Shown in pieces: positions 7,830-16,269 of a stretch of 64,000 bases of DNA (the first letter of the stretch is position 1; each line of letters opens with the position of its first letter). The notes under the pieces are model-generated. The model was not told the origin of the DNA, ran no database searches, and worked only from the letters and a program-made list of their open reading frames with translations. This stretch comes from Chryseobacterium sp. Leaf180 (GTDB lineage Bacteria > Bacteroidota > Bacteroidia > Flavobacteriales > Weeksellaceae). Both the position numbers and the translations under genes were made by a program. Where the stretch lies: positions 176,000 to 239,999 of the forward strand of contig NZ_LMPJ01000010.1 in the NCBI RefSeq assembly GCF_001424585.1, read 5' to 3'.

Positions 7830-8794
7830 TATATGTTTTTATCATCCATTTTTTCAGATACTTTTTGCATCAAATCTTTCATTTTTTCTTTTAAAATTTC
7901 CGGTTCTAAAATTTGTGCAAAATCTGCGAAACTGATCAGCCAACGCGGAAATCCCTCGTCAATCCACTCGGTTTCAAAAGTCATTTCGACACCTTTATCG
8001 GTTTCTTTTTCTTCGGTTAAACCATAATAACTTTTAGAATTAATCAGATGCCCGACAATCTTTTTATCTACAAGTAATTTGACTTTTATGGAAGTTCGCG
8101 ATGCCGTTTTCCGGTGATCATTAATTTTTCCGTACTCCTGCGAAAATGGAATTTCGGTTTTGATAATTTTTAAAATACGGTCGATTCTAAACTGCCTGAA
8201 ATCTTTTCTTATAGTACAGAAAGCCAATATATACCAATACGAAAATTCATAAAAAACGCCAACCGCTTCAATATTCCGGACAGAAATTTCATCATTTGCG
8301 CCTTGGTAATCGAGCGAAAGCTGTTTTCTTTCGGCAATACTTTCGAGCACAATGGGTACTGTGTTTTTTACAGAATCATTACCTTTCGGAGCATAATCAA
8401 AAACATCAATCTGGTTTTCAATGGACTGAATAAGATTCTGATCGGTATTCCGCAGCACCGACCGGAGTTTTTCCATCGCGGTCTGATAATGTTTTCCCAA
8501 ACTCTGATGCGAAAATTTTTGCATCAGTTTTTCAGCGGTAATAAAACTCAAAACCTCTTCTTTGGTAAACATCACCGGTGGAAGCTTGAAACCGTCCATC
8601 AGCGAATATCCGCTCCCGGCTTCACCTACAATGGGAATTCCTGCATTTTCTAAAGTTTTTATGTCACGGTAAATCGTTCTAATACTTACCTCAAATTTTT
8701 CGGCTAAATCCTGCGCTCTGACAAGCGGTTTCGACTGTAGCTGCGTGAGAATTGCGGTGACGCGGTCGATTTTTTTGAGGTAATTGTCGTTCAT
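7829..8794 (-). CDS. HTH/WYL-domain transcriptional regulator (YafY type)
   Basis: A 321-residue cytoplasmic regulator. Residues about 7-60 form a winged helix-turn-helix of the DeoR/HTH_11 kind (AQDLAEKFEVSIRTIYRDI), and the C-terminal half from about residue 140 is a WYL domain. The region FYEFSYWYILAFC and FRQFRIDRI matches the WYL core, which binds nucleic acid or small ligands in known members. It converges on the DinB-fold gene, whose promoter carries dyads that could be its operator. It starts 9 bp after the stop of an ABC transporter gene on the same strand, so it may also be expressed from upstream. Confidence 0.85.
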   Translation of the reverse strand: MNDNYLKKIDRVTAILTQLQSKPLVRAQDLAEKFEVSIRTIYRDIKTLENAGIPIVGEAGSGYSLMDGFKLPPVMFTKEEVLSFITAEKLMQKFSHQSLGKHYQTAMEKLRSVLRNTDQNLIQSIENQIDVFDYAPKGNDSVKNTVPIVLESIAERKQLSLDYQGANDEISVRNIEAVGVFYEFSYWYILAFCTIRKDFRQFRIDRILKIIKTEIPFSQEYGKINDHRKTASRTSIKVKLLVDKKIVGHLINSKSYYGLTEEKETDKGVEMTFETEWIDEGFPRWLISFADFAQILEPEILKEKMKDLMQKVSEKMDDKNI

Positions 8795-8803
8795 CTTCAG
8801 ATT

Positions 8804-10606
8804 CTACTTGTAAGAATTCATCAGTTTATCAAGATTCAAACTTCTTGCGGAAGCGTCAAAAATTTCCCTATAAGTTCCATTCATCTGCACCAATTCATCG
8901 TGAGTTCCACTTTCTACAACATGGCCTTTTTTCATCACATAAATTTTATCTGAATCTAGAATCTGCGAGAGCGAATGCGAAATCATAATTACCGTTCGGC
9001 CTTCTTTAATCGCATCCAGCGAATTTTTGATCTGCTCCGTCGCGATCGCATCAAGACTTGCCGTAGGCTCATCCAGAAAAATAACCGGCGGATTTTTCAG
9101 AAATAATCTGGCAATGGCAATTCTCTGCTGCTGCCCGCCCGAAAGCTGCGTGGCATCGTGTTTATAATTCTCCGGAAGTTCCATTATCTGATCATGAAGA
9201 TAGGCTTTTCGGGCCGCGTCCTGTACTTCTTCAAAACCTGCATCCATCTTTCCGTAGCGAATATTGTCTTCGATACTTCCCTGAAAAATATGATTTTTCT
9301 GCAAAACGATTCCAATTTCATCACGAAGAAAAGCATTATTGTAACTGTTCAGATTATTTCCGTCAAGCAAAATTTCTCCGGAATCAGGAAGATAAAATTT
9401 ACATAATAGATTGATAACGGTTGATTTTCCGGCTCCGCTCAAACCGACCAACGCTGTGGTTTTTCCGTTTTCAATTATCATCGAAACATTCTGCAGCGCT
9501 TTCGCACCGTTTGGATAAGAAAAATCGACATTTTTAAGTTCGAAATTTCCTTTGATTTTGCTTTCGCTGAGCGTTCCGTTGGGCTCAGTTTCCTGTTCGG
9601 CATTCAGAATATCAAAATAACCTTCGGCATAAATCATCGCATCATTCATATCATCATAAATCCGGTGAAGCTGGCGAATCGGCGACGAAACATTACTGAA
9701 TAACATGATGTGAAGCATAATTGCACCGATTGTCATCTGCTGATTCAGTACGAGATAAACCGTAAGCAGAATAATCAATACAACGCCGATCTGCTCGATA
9801 AAAGTTTTTAAACCTTCGTAAAGAAAACTGATTTTCCGTGTGTACATCTGGCTTTCCATCAGCTGCATCTGAAGATCGAACTGCTTTTTTCCTTCAAATT
9901 TTTCGCGCACAAAACTTTTAATTACCAGAATAGAATTGATCAGATTTAATAAACCTGACGTTTTCTGTTCGCGCTGATTTCTAAGCTGTCGCCGTACGCC
10001 GCCCAGTCTTTTTGCCTGTCTCGAAGTCACGTAAAAATAAACCGGAACAATAACCGTCGAAACAAGACCGACGTAGACATTCTGCATGTACATGATGACG
10101 AGCGCAATGAGCGCATTCGAAAACATCGGTAAAATATCAATGAAAAAATTCTGTACGAGTTTGGTTAAACTTTCGATGCCGCGGTCGATTCTGGTCTGTA
10201 GCTTTCCTGACGCATGGTTTTCATCATTAAAATAAGCCACGCGGTAGGTAAGAATTTTATCAATTGCAGACTGCGCCAAAACCGAACTTACATTAATCCG
10301 GATTTTTTCGCCGTAAAATTTCTGTCCAAAACTGATAAAAATATTAGCGATTTCTTTGCCTAATAAAATTGCAGAAATGATGAGAATCACATGCACTCCC
10401 TGTGACATCGGATTGGGAAGTTTGGTAAGTTTCTCGACTTCATCTACCGTGTATTTCAAAACTACCGCATTTACCTGAGCCGTAATCGCTCCGAGAAATG
10501 TGAGAAAAAGTGTTCCGTAAATCATCAAACGATATGGCTTGATAAATGGTTTCAACTGTTTGAAAATCCCAAAAATACTGATTGCTCTGTTGAAAGGTTT
10601 TGCCAT
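8804..10606 (-). CDS. ABC transporter, fused membrane and ATPase domains (MsbA-like exporter)
   Basis: A 600-residue half-transporter that should act as a dimer in the inner membrane. Residues about 20-320 form a six-helix transmembrane domain. The nucleotide-binding domain carries Walker A GLSGAGKST (near 393), signature LSGGQQQRIAIARL, Walker B VIFLDEPTA and the H-loop ISHSLS. This is a type IV exporter, so lipid, lipopolysaccharide or drug export is plausible; the substrate cannot be read from sequence. A terminator hairpin stands only about 10 bp before the start codon, so its promoter must overlap or precede that hairpin. LptB lies upstream on the same strand. Confidence 0.85.
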   Translation of the reverse strand: MAKPFNRAISIFGIFKQLKPFIKPYRLMIYGTLFLTFLGAITAQVNAVVLKYTVDEVEKLTKLPNPMSQGVHVILIISAILLGKEIANIFISFGQKFYGEKIRINVSSVLAQSAIDKILTYRVAYFNDENHASGKLQTRIDRGIESLTKLVQNFFIDILPMFSNALIALVIMYMQNVYVGLVSTVIVPVYFYVTSRQAKRLGGVRRQLRNQREQKTSGLLNLINSILVIKSFVREKFEGKKQFDLQMQLMESQMYTRKISFLYEGLKTFIEQIGVVLIILLTVYLVLNQQMTIGAIMLHIMLFSNVSSPIRQLHRIYDDMNDAMIYAEGYFDILNAEQETEPNGTLSESKIKGNFELKNVDFSYPNGAKALQNVSMIIENGKTTALVGLSGAGKSTVINLLCKFYLPDSGEILLDGNNLNSYNNAFLRDEIGIVLQKNHIFQGSIEDNIRYGKMDAGFEEVQDAARKAYLHDQIMELPENYKHDATQLSGGQQQRIAIARLFLKNPPVIFLDEPTASLDAIATEQIKNSLDAIKEGRTVIMISHSLSQILDSDKIYVMKKGHVVESGTHDELVQMNGTYREIFDASARSLNLDKLMNSYK

Positions 10607-10615
10607 GTTGCTATG

Positions 10616-10655
10616 AAAGAAAAAAACGCACCGATATTTTAGATTAAGGTACGTT
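10616..10655 (-). terminator. Terminator downstream of lptB
   Basis: Read on the minus strand, an 8-bp stem (AACGTACC / GGTGCGTT, one T-G wobble) is followed by seven Ts. It lies 43 bp after lptB and only about 10 bp before the ABC transporter start codon. Confidence 0.6.
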
Positions 10656-10697
10656 TTACTGTAAATTTTAACGAAAAATTTTTTATTTCAAATTAAA

Positions 10698-11759
10698 TTA
10701 TCCTTCAAAAGTGTAAGTCGTCAGATAATGCAGTTCAGGTTTTCCTGCGGCAGCAGATTCGGCTTTTGCCTGATCTAAAGGATACAGAGAATTGATTTCC
10801 TTTTTTTGAAAAATAAATGAATTGTTGGCATTTTTATCAATGACATCAGAGAAAATATGTTCGATTTCTGAATTGGCTAGCGACGCAAAGCTGATGTCTT
10901 CAAAACCGTACATTAATCTTAAATCATCAAATTCTGAGAAATTTTCTTTTGTGAAACTTTCAAACTGAGATTTAGACTCAAAATTTCCTGCCCAGATATT
11001 GTACGCGTAGGTTTTAGATTTAGGCTTGTCAAAAATACTCTGATAAACAAAATTCTCTCCCAGATACGCTTCACGCACCTGAGGATCATTCGCCAAATCT
11101 TCCGGAAAGCCTTCTTTCAAAATCTTTCCTTCAAACATGATGTAGGTTTTGTTGGTGATCGCCAAGGTTTGCTGTACGTTGTGATCGGTGATGAGAATTC
11201 CGATGTTTTTATCGGTAAGACTGCGCACTATTTTCTGAATATCTTCAACAGCAATAGGATCTACGCCGGCAAAAGGCTCATCAAGTAAAATAAAACTTGG
11301 GCTTGTTGCAAGGCAACGAGCAATCTCTGTACGGCGTCTTTCTCCACCAGAAAGCAGATCACCGCGGTTTTTTCGAACATGCTGCAGAGAAAATTCTTCG
11401 ATCAGTTCGTCCCGTTTTATCTCCTGCTCACGTTTGGAAAGATTCGTCAGCTGAAGTACACCCATAATATTGTCTTCCACCGAAAGTTTCCTGAAAACGG
11501 AAGCTTCCTGCGCGAGATAACCGATTCCCTTCTGAGCGCGGCGGTACATCGCATCCGTAGTAATTTCCTGCTTGTCGAGAAAAATTTTTCCCGAAGTGGG
11601 TTTTACCAAGCCTACGATCATGTAAAAAGAAGTGGTTTTTCCGGCACCGTTTGGTCCCAGCAATCCTACTATTTCGCCCTGCTGCACCTCCACAGAAACG
11701 CCTTTTACCACTTTTTTCGGACCGTATTCTTTGATTAAATTTTCTCCCCGTAAAATCAT
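10698..11759 (-). CDS. lptB: LPS export ABC transporter ATPase LptB with unusual C-terminal extension
   Basis: ATPase that drives lipopolysaccharide extraction from the inner membrane with LptF/LptG. Residues 1-240 are a standard LptB: Walker A GPNGAGKT (36-43), Q-loop YLAQEAS, signature LSGGERRR (136-143), Walker B FILLDEP (156-162), H193. LptB usually ends near residue 240, but here the frame continues to residue 353. The extra part begins YNIWAGNFESKSQFESFT, is acidic and aromatic, and faintly resembles Imm22-type (WxGNFxSEEE) proteins; that resemblance is from memory and weak. The ATG at 11759 sits just after a -7 element, so the mRNA may be nearly leaderless. A start at 11825 would overlap the promoter. 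Confidence 0.9.
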   Translation of the reverse strand: MILRGENLIKEYGPKKVVKGVSVEVQQGEIVGLLGPNGAGKTTSFYMIVGLVKPTSGKIFLDKQEITTDAMYRRAQKGIGYLAQEASVFRKLSVEDNIMGVLQLTNLSKREQEIKRDELIEEFSLQHVRKNRGDLLSGGERRRTEIARCLATSPSFILLDEPFAGVDPIAVEDIQKIVRSLTDKNIGILITDHNVQQTLAITNKTYIMFEGKILKEGFPEDLANDPQVREAYLGENFVYQSIFDKPKSKTYAYNIWAGNFESKSQFESFTKENFSEFDDLRLMYGFEDISFASLANSEIEHIFSDVIDKNANNSFIFQKKEINSLYPLDQAKAESAAAGKPELHYLTTYTFEG

Positions 11760-11764
11760 AGCAG

Positions 11765-11772
11765 CAAAGATA
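11765..11772 (-). promoter_or_regulatory. Bacteroidetes -7 element for lptB
   Basis: On the minus strand TATCTTTG, an exact TAnnTTTG match, ends 5 bp before the lptB ATG. Transcription would start at or very near the start codon. No clear -33 TTG is seen. Confidence 0.55.
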
Positions 11773-11823
11773 AAGATTTTTTCAGTCGGTAGACGTTGCC
11801 GCTGTTTTTTGATTTCTTTAAAC

Positions 11824-11850
11824 ATAAAAAAAACCGCAATTGCTGCGGTT
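11824..11850 (-). terminator. Terminator downstream of CCC-motif gene
   Basis: Minus-strand hairpin with a 7-bp stem (AACCGCA / TGCGGTT, loop about 5 nt) followed by a run of eight Ts. It ends the three-gene unit at 11873-13574 before lptB. Confidence 0.85.
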
Positions 11851-11872
11851 TTCAGTTTTAAATCTTTTCAAA

Positions 11873-12205
11873 TTATCTGTTTTGAAGTTCCTCAAGTCTT
11901 TCTTTTAAAAGCTCCTGATCGGTCATCGCATCCCAACCAATCACTGATCCCATAACCAATATAGTAATGAGGTAAAGTGCACTGAGAACAATTCCGATGA
12001 TGGCCAAAATCTTTCCTGCATTAAGATTTCCGTAATCTGAATAAAGTGCTGGATTGGCGTCATACAGTTTTTTGTCTTTGTTGTAAAGCACCATCGCGAT
12101 GATTCCGGTGATTAAGCCCGGAAGTCCGTAGCAGCAGCACGAGACGATTGAAACGATTCCCAAAACGAGCACAGCCGTAGCATTTGGTAATTTTTGCTGA
12201 TTCAT
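11873..12205 (-). CDS. CCC-motif membrane protein
   Basis: A 110-residue inner-membrane protein with two predicted helices: one around residues 10-40 containing the SCCCYGLPG motif, and one around 66-90. It corresponds to the family called CCC motif membrane protein in Bacteroidetes, related to DUF4190. No function is known. It lies 19 bp after a DUF2752 gene, another small membrane protein with conserved cysteines, and ends at a strong terminator. Confidence 0.8.
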   Translation of the reverse strand: MNQQKLPNATAVLVLGIVSIVSCCCYGLPGLITGIIAMVLYNKDKKLYDANPALYSDYGNLNAGKILAIIGIVLSALYLITILVMGSVIGWDAMTDQELLKERLEELQNR

Positions 12206-12224
12206 AATTTATAATTTTTAAAGT

Positions 12225-12518
12225 TTAGTTTAAATGAACAAAAAGGTGTTTGTAAAAATAAGAAATTATCATAATCAAAGAATTCAAAACGGCAAGCGTT
12301 ATGATGATTACATTGTAATTTCTTTTCTTATCTAAAAAACCCAGTCCGGCAAAAAACAGAAATAAAATCAAAGTATATACCGCCGGAAACATGTGAAAAG
12401 CTTCTGAGAATTTCCCCTGAAAAACCATCAGCAAAGCTCTCTGAGTTCCGCAGCCAAAGCATTCTATCCCCAGAAATTTTTTGCTCGGGCAAGGCAGCAT
12501 AAAGTCTTCAATCTTCAC
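12225..12518 (-). CDS. DUF2752 membrane protein
   Basis: A 97-residue membrane protein. The N-terminal CPSKKFLGIECFGCGTQRA matches the conserved DUF2752 pattern CP-x-G-xx-C-x-GCG-x-x-RA, and two hydrophobic helices follow (about 40-60 and 70-90). Function unknown. The start is a GTG at 12518; an ATG six codons later would remove the first six residues (KIEDF region) ahead of the motif. The gene begins 3 bp after the stop of the ene-reductase gene and is followed 19 bp later by the CCC-motif gene, so all three form one transcript. Confidence 0.82.
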   Translation of the reverse strand: MKIEDFMLPCPSKKFLGIECFGCGTQRALLMVFQGKFSEAFHMFPAVYTLILFLFFAGLGFLDKKRNYNVIIITLAVLNSLIMIISYFYKHLFVHLN

Positions 12519-12521
12519 AGT

Positions 12522-13574
12522 TTACTTTTGAGGTTTGGCACGAAGATACTGTTTTGGAAAGAAATTTTCTTCATTTTCTTCAAAAGATCCATGCACCGCC
12601 AGATAAGGATTGCGAAGAATTTCACGGGCGACAAAGATAAGATCGGCATGGCCTTTTTCTAAAATTTCTTCGGCCTGTTCTGCAGTTGTAATCAAACCTA
12701 CAGCGCCGGTTTTTACATCTGCTTCATTTTTAACTTTCGATGAAAACGGAACCTGATAACCATCAAAAACCGAGATTTTTGCGCCGTGAATATTTCCGCC
12801 GCTCGATACGTCGACCAAATCTACACTGTGTTCTTTTAAAACCTTCGCCAGTTTTACACTTTCATCCAGATCCCAACCATTTTCGGCGTATTCCGTTCCG
12901 GAAATTCGTACAAAAAGAGCAACATTTTCATTTAGTTCTTCATTAACTGCATCTACGATTTCCACTAAAAAACGAATTCTGTTTTCAAAACTTCCGCCGT
13001 ACCGATCTTCGCGTACGTTCGAAAGCGGTGACAGAAACTGGTGAATCAGATAACCGTGTGCAGCGTGAATTTCAATTAAATCAAAACCGGCATCCACCGC
13101 TCTTTTTGCAGCAGCTCTGAAGTTTTCAACCTGATCTTTAATTTCATCTTCCGTCAAAACATGCGGAATTCTCTCGCCTGGCTGATACGGAATTGCGCTT
13201 GGGGCCAGAGTTTCCCAGCCTTCTTCCACAGAAATCTGCTTATTTTCCAACGTCGATCCTTTTCTTCCGGCATGAGATAGTTGGATACCTATTTTACTTT
13301 CGGAATTTCTGTGTACAAAATCTACAATTTTTTTGAGTTCGGCAGCCTGTTCATCATTCCATATTCCCATGCAGTGATTGGTGATCCGGCCCTTCGGCTC
13401 TACACCTGAAGCTTCCACTATAATCAGTCCGGTTCCGCCCTGTGCGCGGCTTCCGTAATGCACGTAATGAAAATCATTAGGAAGACCGTTCTCGCTGGAA
13501 TACATACACATCGGCGACATTACCCAGCGGTTGGCAAGTTCTACATTCCGGAATTTTATTTTTGAATATAACAT
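12522..13574 (-). CDS. NADH:flavin oxidoreductase, Old Yellow Enzyme family (YqjM/NamA-like)
   Basis: FMN-dependent ene-reductase acting on activated C=C bonds, 350 residues, TIM barrel. Diagnostic stretches include the N-terminal RWVMSPMCMYS, QLSHAGRKG, and the substrate/FMN motif IHAAHGYLIHQFLSP with FENRIRF. The short length and C-terminal VAREILRNPYL place it in the YqjM-like class. Such enzymes often respond to electrophilic stress, but no regulator is adjacent. It leads the unit with DUF2752 (3 bp downstream) and the CCC-motif gene. Confidence 0.88.
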   Translation of the reverse strand: MLYSKIKFRNVELANRWVMSPMCMYSSENGLPNDFHYVHYGSRAQGGTGLIIVEASGVEPKGRITNHCMGIWNDEQAAELKKIVDFVHRNSESKIGIQLSHAGRKGSTLENKQISVEEGWETLAPSAIPYQPGERIPHVLTEDEIKDQVENFRAAAKRAVDAGFDLIEIHAAHGYLIHQFLSPLSNVREDRYGGSFENRIRFLVEIVDAVNEELNENVALFVRISGTEYAENGWDLDESVKLAKVLKEHSVDLVDVSSGGNIHGAKISVFDGYQVPFSSKVKNEADVKTGAVGLITTAEQAEEILEKGHADLIFVAREILRNPYLAVHGSFEENEENFFPKQYLRAKPQK

Positions 13575-13626
13575 TGTTTGGTTTTTCTGATTCTAAATTT
13601 ACAAAATAACATAGCTAACAAACATA

Positions 13627-13657
13627 TTGCCAGCGTCGGCAAATTCAATTACTTTTA
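13627..13657 (+). promoter_or_regulatory. Probable promoter for cytidine deaminase gene
   Basis: TTG (13627-13629), 20-bp spacer, TACTTTTA (13650-13657). The -7 differs from TAnnTTTG only at the last base. The start codon is 21 bp downstream. Confidence 0.5.
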
Positions 13658-13678
13658 CCGCCCTTTTATTTCAAGTTT

Positions 13679-14161
13679 ATGAAAAAAGAACTCACGCTAA
13701 ATTTCGATTATTTTACCGCGGCCGCAGAGCTTTCAGATATTGAAAAAACTTTATTTGAAAAAGCCAAAACTGCACGCGAAAAGGCATACGCACCATATTC
13801 TGATTTTTTTGTCGGATGCGCGGTACTTCTAGAAAACGGTGAAATTATCTGTGGCAACAATCAGGAAAATGCAGCTTTCCCTTCCGGACTTTGCGCTGAG
13901 AGAACTGCTGTTTTTTATATCGGAGCCAACTTTCCGGAGCAGAAAATTAAAAAAATATTCATCGTGGGCGGACCGAGAATTTTTTCTGAAAAAACACCTG
14001 CCATTCCACCTTGCGGTGCGTGCAGACAGAGTTTAATGGAATACGAAACGAAGCAGCACGAAAATATTGAAGTCTATTTCAGCAATCTGAAAGAAGAAAT
14101 TTATAAAGTAAATGCTGTGAAAGATCTGCTTCCTTTTTATTTTGATTCGACGTTTTTGTAG
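13679..14161 (+). CDS. cdd: Cytidine deaminase
   Basis: Zinc enzyme deaminating cytidine and deoxycytidine to uridines in pyrimidine salvage. The 160 residues carry the substrate motif near YAPYSDFFVG, the catalytic CAERTA (Cys ligand and proton-shuttling Glu) and the second zinc pair PPCGACRQ. The length fits the tetrameric class. The ORF stands alone with its own promoter, ahead of the cobalamin riboswitch transcription unit. Confidence 0.92.
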   Translation: MKKELTLNFDYFTAAAELSDIEKTLFEKAKTAREKAYAPYSDFFVGCAVLLENGEIICGNNQENAAFPSGLCAERTAVFYIGANFPEQKIKKIFIVGGPRIFSEKTPAIPPCGACRQSLMEYETKQHENIEVYFSNLKEEIYKVNAVKDLLPFYFDSTFL

Positions 14162-14202
14162 TTTTAGGAATAAAATGCATACATTTTTCTTTTATTAAAA
14201 AC

Positions 14203-14210
14203 TATATTTG
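14203..14210 (+). promoter_or_regulatory. -7 promoter element of the btuB riboswitch transcript
   Basis: TATATTTG matches TAnnTTTG exactly and ends 10 bp before the riboswitch begins. No good -33 TTG is visible in the AT-rich sequence upstream. Confidence 0.6.
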
Positions 14211-14220
14211 CAAAAATTTT

Positions 14221-14368
14221 GGTTTCCAAGACATTGGAACGAAGAGGGAATCGGGTGCAAACCCCGAGCTGTCCCCGCAACTGTAAATCGCACGAAATTT
14301 TTTCTGTAGAATAACCACTGCTAACGCGGGAAGGTGCAGAAAAAGCGAAAGCCAGGAGACCTGCCAGG
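14221..14368 (+). promoter_or_regulatory. Cobalamin riboswitch upstream of btuB-like gene
   Basis: The conserved blocks of the B12 aptamer occur in order: AGAGGGAATCGGGTGCAA, CCCCGCAACTG, CCACTG, CGCGGGAAGGTG and the B12-box end GCCAGGAGACCTGCC. It lies 45 bp before the TonB receptor start codon. A GGAGG at 14393-14397 in the leader could be masked on ligand binding, giving repression by B12, as is known for this class. No terminator hairpin is obvious, so translational control is inferred. Confidence 0.95.
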
Positions 14369-14412
14369 ATTTTATAAAAAATAATTGTGCTCGGAGGAAG
14401 TGCAAAAGACTT

Positions 14413-16248
14413 ATGGGTATAAAAAAATCTTCGGTTTTCGTTTTCAGCTTTCTGAATCTTGCGCTGTTCTTTGCGCAGGAAAAAAGCATTGATACAGTTG
14501 TAGTTTTCGACAATCAGATGAGAAAGGTAAAGCTTTTTCATCCGGTAACGACGCTTTCGCCGGCAGATATTCAAAAAAACTCTTCCAATCTTTCTGAGGT
14601 TTTACGTTTTCAGTCGCCGGTTTACATTAAAGAAAATGGCCGTGGCGCTGTTTCTTCGCCTTCATTCCGGGGAACAACGGCTCAGCAGACGGCATTTGTA
14701 TGGAACGGAATTAATATTAATTCGCAGTTTCTCGGGCAAGGTGACATTAATAATATTGCGGTTTTTGGGTACGACAATCTCGAAATAAAATCTGGCGGAG
14801 GCAGTGTAATTTATGGAAGTGGCGCTATTGGCGGAAGCATTCATTTAAATAATGAATTAAGCTTTAATCAAGGTTTTCACGGCTCATTAAATTCTGAAAT
14901 TGCATCATTCGGAACGTTCAATCATTTCCTGACGGCTTCCTACAGCAATGAAAAGTTCAGTTTTAAAGCCAGTGCCAATTATCTCATCAGCGAAAATGAT
15001 TACGAAGTTCCTGAAAAGCGATACACGAATTTCAACGGAAAATTTCAAAACAATACTTTTAATATCAGTGCGGCTTATAAACTAAATTCTCAACAGATTA
15101 TTTCTTTTCAAAGTCAGCTTTACGATGGTGAACAAAACTATCCGATCCGGGAAGAAAACGGCAACCGAAGCCGATACGACGCGCAGACTTTCCGCAGTCT
15201 TTTTGCCTGGGATTTTAAAACAAAAATTTTTGAAAACAGTTTTAAAGCAGCTTACACAGAAGATAATTTTCAGTATTTTGGAGATCCGAATAAAGCATAC
15301 ACTAGCGGCGGAATCAACAAAAATTATATTTTAAAAAACGACTTCAATTATTTTTTCAGTCCGAAATGGAATGTGAATGTCATTGGAGAACTTCAGCAAA
15401 ATCAGGGTGAAGGTCTCGGAACTTCGGGTGTGGGAATTGTAAAGCGGAATGTGGGCTCACTATCAGGTTTGCTGCGTTATTTTGCTACTTCCAAGCTGCG
15501 TTTTGAGGCAGGTGTAAAACAGGATTTTGTAGAAGATTTCACCGCGCCACTTCTCTTTTCCCTTTCTGGAAAATGGTCTGTTTTCAACTTCTACTCTGTC
15601 AGTTTCAATACATCCAAAAACTTCAGATATCCTTCGTTTAATGATCTTTACTGGCAGCCCGGCGGAAACCGGAATCTGAGAGCAGAAAACTCTGTGCAGG
15701 CAGATCTTACGCAGGAATTTAAGTTCGGAAATCTACAGTTTTCATTTACGCCGTACTATATGAAAATCGATGACATGATTCAGTGGCTGAATACGCCATT
15801 TGGTTATTATTCGCCTTTCAACATCAACAGAGTTGAGTCTTACGGAATCGAATATCAGCTGAAATATTTTAAAAAATTTGGTGAGAATACACAACTTCGT
15901 CTGTCTGCAAATTATGCACTTACGAAATCGAAAAATTTGGACACCGGCTACCGGCTGATGTATGTTCCTTTGCATAAAGCCGCCGCTAACGCCGATTTTG
16001 AATATCGATTCCTGAAAATATACGCTCAGGGAATGTTTACCGGGCTCACTTATACTACTTCAAATGAAACCCGTAAAGACGCAATAGATCCTTATTTTGT
16101 AATGAACGTGGGAATTTCAGCAACTGTTTTGAAGGAATATACATTTGGGATGAGAATCAATAATATTACCGATACGGTATATGAAACTGTAGCGTTTTAT
16201 CCTTTACCAAAACGCAATTACAGCTTTTACGCAACTTTAAATTTTTAA
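14413..16248 (+). CDS. btuB: TonB-dependent receptor, BtuB-like vitamin B12 transporter
   Basis: Outer-membrane active transporter of 611 residues. A signal peptide (about 1-22, ending FFAQ) is followed by a probable TonB box DTVVVF near residue 27, a plug domain (about 40-145, with SPSFRGTTAQQTAFVWNG and GSGAIGG) and a beta barrel ending in the aromatic YSFYATLNF, as expected for outer-membrane insertion. B12 as substrate is inferred from the cobalamin riboswitch directly upstream and the BtuG-like lipoprotein 21 bp downstream. The size is close to E. coli BtuB and lacks the N-terminal carboxypeptidase-like domain of SusC proteins. Confidence 0.9.
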   Translation: MGIKKSSVFVFSFLNLALFFAQEKSIDTVVVFDNQMRKVKLFHPVTTLSPADIQKNSSNLSEVLRFQSPVYIKENGRGAVSSPSFRGTTAQQTAFVWNGININSQFLGQGDINNIAVFGYDNLEIKSGGGSVIYGSGAIGGSIHLNNELSFNQGFHGSLNSEIASFGTFNHFLTASYSNEKFSFKASANYLISENDYEVPEKRYTNFNGKFQNNTFNISAAYKLNSQQIISFQSQLYDGEQNYPIREENGNRSRYDAQTFRSLFAWDFKTKIFENSFKAAYTEDNFQYFGDPNKAYTSGGINKNYILKNDFNYFFSPKWNVNVIGELQQNQGEGLGTSGVGIVKRNVGSLSGLLRYFATSKLRFEAGVKQDFVEDFTAPLLFSLSGKWSVFNFYSVSFNTSKNFRYPSFNDLYWQPGGNRNLRAENSVQADLTQEFKFGNLQFSFTPYYMKIDDMIQWLNTPFGYYSPFNINRVESYGIEYQLKYFKKFGENTQLRLSANYALTKSKNLDTGYRLMYVPLHKAAANADFEYRFLKIYAQGMFTGLTYTTSNETRKDAIDPYFVMNVGISATVLKEYTFGMRINNITDTVYETVAFYPLPKRNYSFYATLNF

Positions 16249-16269
16249 AAAATAAATATATTTTACATT

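Noticed and set aside
14164..14574. 136-residue minus-strand ORF across the cobalamin riboswitch
   Set aside because: It is antisense to a strongly conserved aptamer and the btuB signal peptide, and its composition shows no protein family.
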